DNA from: Saccharothrix tamanrassetensis
Lineage (GTDB): Bacteria; Actinomycetota; Actinomycetes; Mycobacteriales; Pseudonocardiaceae
Reading direction: 5' to 3'
NCBI RefSeq assembly: GCF_014203665.1
Contig: NZ_JACHJN010000008.1
Coordinates: 186,001-250,000, forward strand
DNA length: 64,000 nt
In this document: one piece after another, positions 61,660 through 64,000 of the stretch
Numbering within the stretch: position 1 is the first letter of the stretch
Layout: every line of letters begins with the position of its first letter
The notes under the pieces: model-generated
The model's input: the letters and a program-made list of their open reading frames with translations, nothing else
The model's database searches: none
What the model was told of the DNA's origin: nothing
Program-made: the position numbers and the translations under genes

Positions 61660-62934
61660 TCACCCGTCGGCCCGGTACTTGGCGGTGAGCTCCTCCAGGT
61701 GCGGGACGAGCTGGTTCGGTGTCGGCAGGTCGAGCATCTCCTCGCGCAGCGCCCGCGCCCGCTCGGCGAACGAGGGCTCGTCCAGCAGGCGCACGACGCT
61801 CGCGCGGACGTTCTCGCCGGTCGCCTCGGTGGCGTGGGTGGTCAGCCCGGCTCCCTGTGCGACGAGCCGGTTCGACAGCGCGGGCTGGTCCACGTCCCAG
61901 GGCAGGGTCAGCTGGGGCACGCCGTGCATCGCGACGGTGGCGAGGGTGCCGACCCCGGCGTGGTGGATGGCCACCGAGCAGCTGGGCAGCAGCGCTCCCA
62001 GCGGGACGTAGGGCACCAGCCGGGTGTTGTCGGGGATCCGCGGCAGGGCGGCCTTCTGCTCGTCGGTGATCGTGCCGATCAGCTCGATGTCCAGGTCGGA
62101 CAGCGCGTCGAGCACCTCCTGCACGTCGACCGGGTAGCCGCCGGTCCGCTCGGTGACGGTCAGCCCCATGGTGATGGCCACCCGGGGCTTCTCCGGTTCG
62201 TCCCACAGCCAGCGCGGCACCACCGCGGGCCCGCCGTACTGCACGTGGCGCATGTGCACGTTGTGCAGGTCCGCGCCCACGCTCAACGACCGGGGCAGCG
62301 AGTCGATGGTGAAGTGGCCGGTGGCCATGTCCTCGGTGTACTCGCCACCGTGCTTGCGCGCGTAGCTGCCGAGCCAGCCGGCCAGCGGGTCGACCTGCTC
62401 CTCCGGTGGTTGCTCCGGTTTGAGGCGCAGGTAGTGGTCGCGGGTGATGCCGTAGACGTCCGCGCCGATCAGCAGCCGGGCGTGCGCGGCGCCGCAGGCC
62501 TTCGCGGCGATGCTCCCCGCCTGGGTGAGCGGTTCCCAGACGACCAGGTCCGGTTTCCAGGCCTTCGCGAACGCCACCAGGTCCGGGATCATCGGCACGT
62601 TGCTCGTCTTGTGCCAGCGGATGGCGAGGTTCGCGTAGCCGTCGCGGAGGTGGTCCCAGGTGACGTCCTCGGGACGCATCTCGGCGGCGTCGTAGGGCTC
62701 CGGCCAGCCCGACGTCCGGCCGCCCAGCCAGACGCCGACCCGGTTCAGGATCGCCCAGAGATCCAGGTCGCTGCCCACCGGCACGGCCGTCAGACCGGCC
62801 TTGGTGACCTCGTCGACGAGCTTCGGCTGCACCGCGACGCGCACTTCGTGGCCCGCGGTGCGCAGCGCCCACGCGAGCGGCACCAGCATGAGGAGGTGGG
62901 TCCGCTCGGCGTGACAGGTGAAAAGGACGCGCAT
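61660..62934 (-). CDS. Deoxysugar glycosyltransferase 8 (GT1 family)
   Basis: The 424-residue protein starts MRVLFTCHAERTHLLMLVPL with His13 and has the donor motif HHAGVGTLATVAMHGVPQL, preceded by PLGALLPSC. It opens a translational block of three (GT8, GT7, GT6) after a 22-base gap with a weaker site (GGAAAGACGAG). It is the most divergent complete member in the acceptor half (VGVWLGGRTSGWPEPYDAAE). Confidence 0.92.
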   Translation of the reverse strand: MRVLFTCHAERTHLLMLVPLAWALRTAGHEVRVAVQPKLVDEVTKAGLTAVPVGSDLDLWAILNRVGVWLGGRTSGWPEPYDAAEMRPEDVTWDHLRDGYANLAIRWHKTSNVPMIPDLVAFAKAWKPDLVVWEPLTQAGSIAAKACGAAHARLLIGADVYGITRDHYLRLKPEQPPEEQVDPLAGWLGSYARKHGGEYTEDMATGHFTIDSLPRSLSVGADLHNVHMRHVQYGGPAVVPRWLWDEPEKPRVAITMGLTVTERTGGYPVDVQEVLDALSDLDIELIGTITDEQKAALPRIPDNTRLVPYVPLGALLPSCSVAIHHAGVGTLATVAMHGVPQLTLPWDVDQPALSNRLVAQGAGLTTHATEATGENVRASVVRLLDEPSFAERARALREEMLDLPTPNQLVPHLEELTAKYRADG

Positions 62935-62956
62935 CGTCTCGTCTTTCCGGCCGGGA

Positions 62957-64000
62957 TCAGCGGGTGCGGAACTTGGCGGTCAGCTCTTCGAGCCGCGGCA
63001 CCAGTTCGTTGGGGGTGGGCGAGGTGTCGATCTCGTCGCGCAGCGCGACGGCGCGCTCGCGGAAACCGGGCTCGGTCAGCAGGCGCCGCACGGCGTCACG
63101 GATCTTGTCCCCGGTGGCCTCGCTCGTGTGGATGTCGAGGCCGGCGCCCTGCTCGGTGAGCAACCTGCCCAGGATCGGCTGGTCGTAGTGGTAGTGCACG
63201 GAGAGCTGCGGGACCGCGTTCAGGGCGGTGGTGGCCAGGGTGGCCGCCCCGCCGTGCTGGATGACCGCCGAGCAGGTGGGTGCGAGCGCGTGCCACGGCA
63301 CGTAGGAGACGATCCGCACGTTGTCCGGGACCTTGCCCAGCTTCGGCTGCTCGGCTTCGGCGACCGTGGCGACGATCTCGATGTCCAGCTCGCTGAGCTT
63401 CCCCAGGATCTCGGGCACCGAGACGTTGTAGGAGCCGTAGACCTCGGTGGCGCTCAGTCCCATGGTGAAGGCGACGCGGGGCTTCTCCGGCTTCTCCCAC
63501 AGCCACTTCGGGACGCTCGCCGGCCCGCCATAAGGCACGTACCGCGTCCGGACGTAGTCGAGGTCGGCTTCGACCTGCAGGCTCTTCGGGAACTGGTCGA
63601 TGGTGAAGTTCCCGGTGAACATGTCCTCGGAGAACTCGAAGCCGTACTTGCGGCCGTAGCCGGCGAACCAGTCGGCGACCGGGTCGGCCCGCTCCTCCGG
63701 CGGCTGCCGGTCGCGCAGCTTCCGGTACATCTCCCGCACCCCGCCGAAGACGTCGATGCCGAACAGCATCCTGGCGTGGGCGGCGCCGCAGGCCTTCGCG
63801 GCGATCGCCCCGGCGAAGGTGAGCGGTTCCCAGACGACCAGGTCGGGCTTCCAGGAGCGGGCGAACTCCACCAGGTCCGGGATGATCGGGAAGTTGCCGT
63901 ACCGGTGCCACAGGTTGGCCGCTCCGAGCATCCCCGGCTTGAGGTACTCCCAGGTGGCGTGCTCCGGGGTGTCGAAGGCGTCGTAGGGGGGCGGGATGCC
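62957..64000 (-). CDS. Deoxysugar glycosyltransferase 9, C-terminal 347 residues (cut by window end)
   Basis: The frame is open to the last base and ends at 62957. The visible part runs from PPPYDAFDTPEHATWEYLK to the C-terminus and includes PRVAFTMGLSATEVY and the donor motif QHGGAATLATTALNAVPQL. The AAT variant and the sequence after it match glycosyltransferase 3 best. The N-terminus, including residue 13, lies outside the window. The saccharomicin cluster is known for ten such genes, so at least one more may follow. Confidence 0.9.
   Translation of the reverse strand, partial: GIPPPYDAFDTPEHATWEYLKPGMLGAANLWHRYGNFPIIPDLVEFARSWKPDLVVWEPLTFAGAIAAKACGAAHARMLFGIDVFGGVREMYRKLRDRQPPEERADPVADWFAGYGRKYGFEFSEDMFTGNFTIDQFPKSLQVEADLDYVRTRYVPYGGPASVPKWLWEKPEKPRVAFTMGLSATEVYGSYNVSVPEILGKLSELDIEIVATVAEAEQPKLGKVPDNVRIVSYVPWHALAPTCSAVIQHGGAATLATTALNAVPQLSVHYHYDQPILGRLLTEQGAGLDIHTSEATGDKIRDAVRRLLTEPGFRERAVALRDEIDTSPTPNELVPRLEELTAKFRTR

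Overview
The window is high-GC actinomycete DNA and looks like the Pseudonocardiaceae group, closest to Saccharothrix. The main evidence is the right third. It carries a tyrosine ammonia-lyase, a 4-coumarate 3-hydroxylase, an acyl-CoA ligase, a dTDP-glucose synthase and nine consecutive deoxysugar glycosyltransferase genes, the last cut by the window end. This is the gene set known from the saccharomicin (heptadecaglycoside) locus of Saccharothrix espanaensis. As I remember Sam8 and Sam5, the lyase and hydroxylase here are close but not identical to them, so I read this as a related species or strain rather than the reference.

Layout. 0-14.8 kb: ordinary chromosomal genes. These are an erythromycin-esterase-family fragment, a lipoprotein, a TPR regulator, a degenerate Fic-like protein, a membrane/HTH gene pair, a PadR-DUF1048-ABC (DrrAB-like) operon, an ECF41-type sigma factor diverging from a SnoaL-like protein, and a Tat-exported multicopper oxidase with a membrane partner and a divergent LysR regulator. 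14.8-31.3 kb: a stress or dormancy-like locus. It holds three glycoside hydrolases (GH13, GH63, GH15), small membrane proteins, two DUF1269 paralogues, a two-TM potassium channel, an MFS exporter, an Rv2629-like eRF1-fold protein, a coiled-coil protein with a ten-unit repeat tail, a stand-alone STAND-type ATPase and a large MalT-like LuxR regulator. An inverted repeat close to TTCACCC-N5-GGGTGA recurs upstream of several of these genes. 31.3-42.9 kb: a sparse region with long gene-free gaps, a glyoxalase/TetR pair, a GAF-PP2C phosphatase, a giant 1530-residue multicopper oxidase followed by a FixH-like protein, and a STAS anti-anti-sigma factor. 42.9-64 kb: the saccharomicin-type cluster.

How the cluster probably works (inference from known enzymology). 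The ammonia-lyase makes p-coumarate from tyrosine, the HpaB-type hydroxylase makes caffeate, and the ligase activates it for an amide bond, to taurine in saccharomicin. RmlA opens the dTDP-deoxysugar pathway, and the glycosyltransferases build a long oligosaccharide. A RebM-type methyltransferase and an Stf0-like sulfotransferase are candidate tailoring enzymes. An AraC-type and a LmbU-family regulator at the left edge probably control the cluster. A 28-bp perfect palindrome between the hydroxylase and rmlA is a good candidate operator. The taurine amide synthase, most sugar-pathway genes and export genes would lie beyond the right end.
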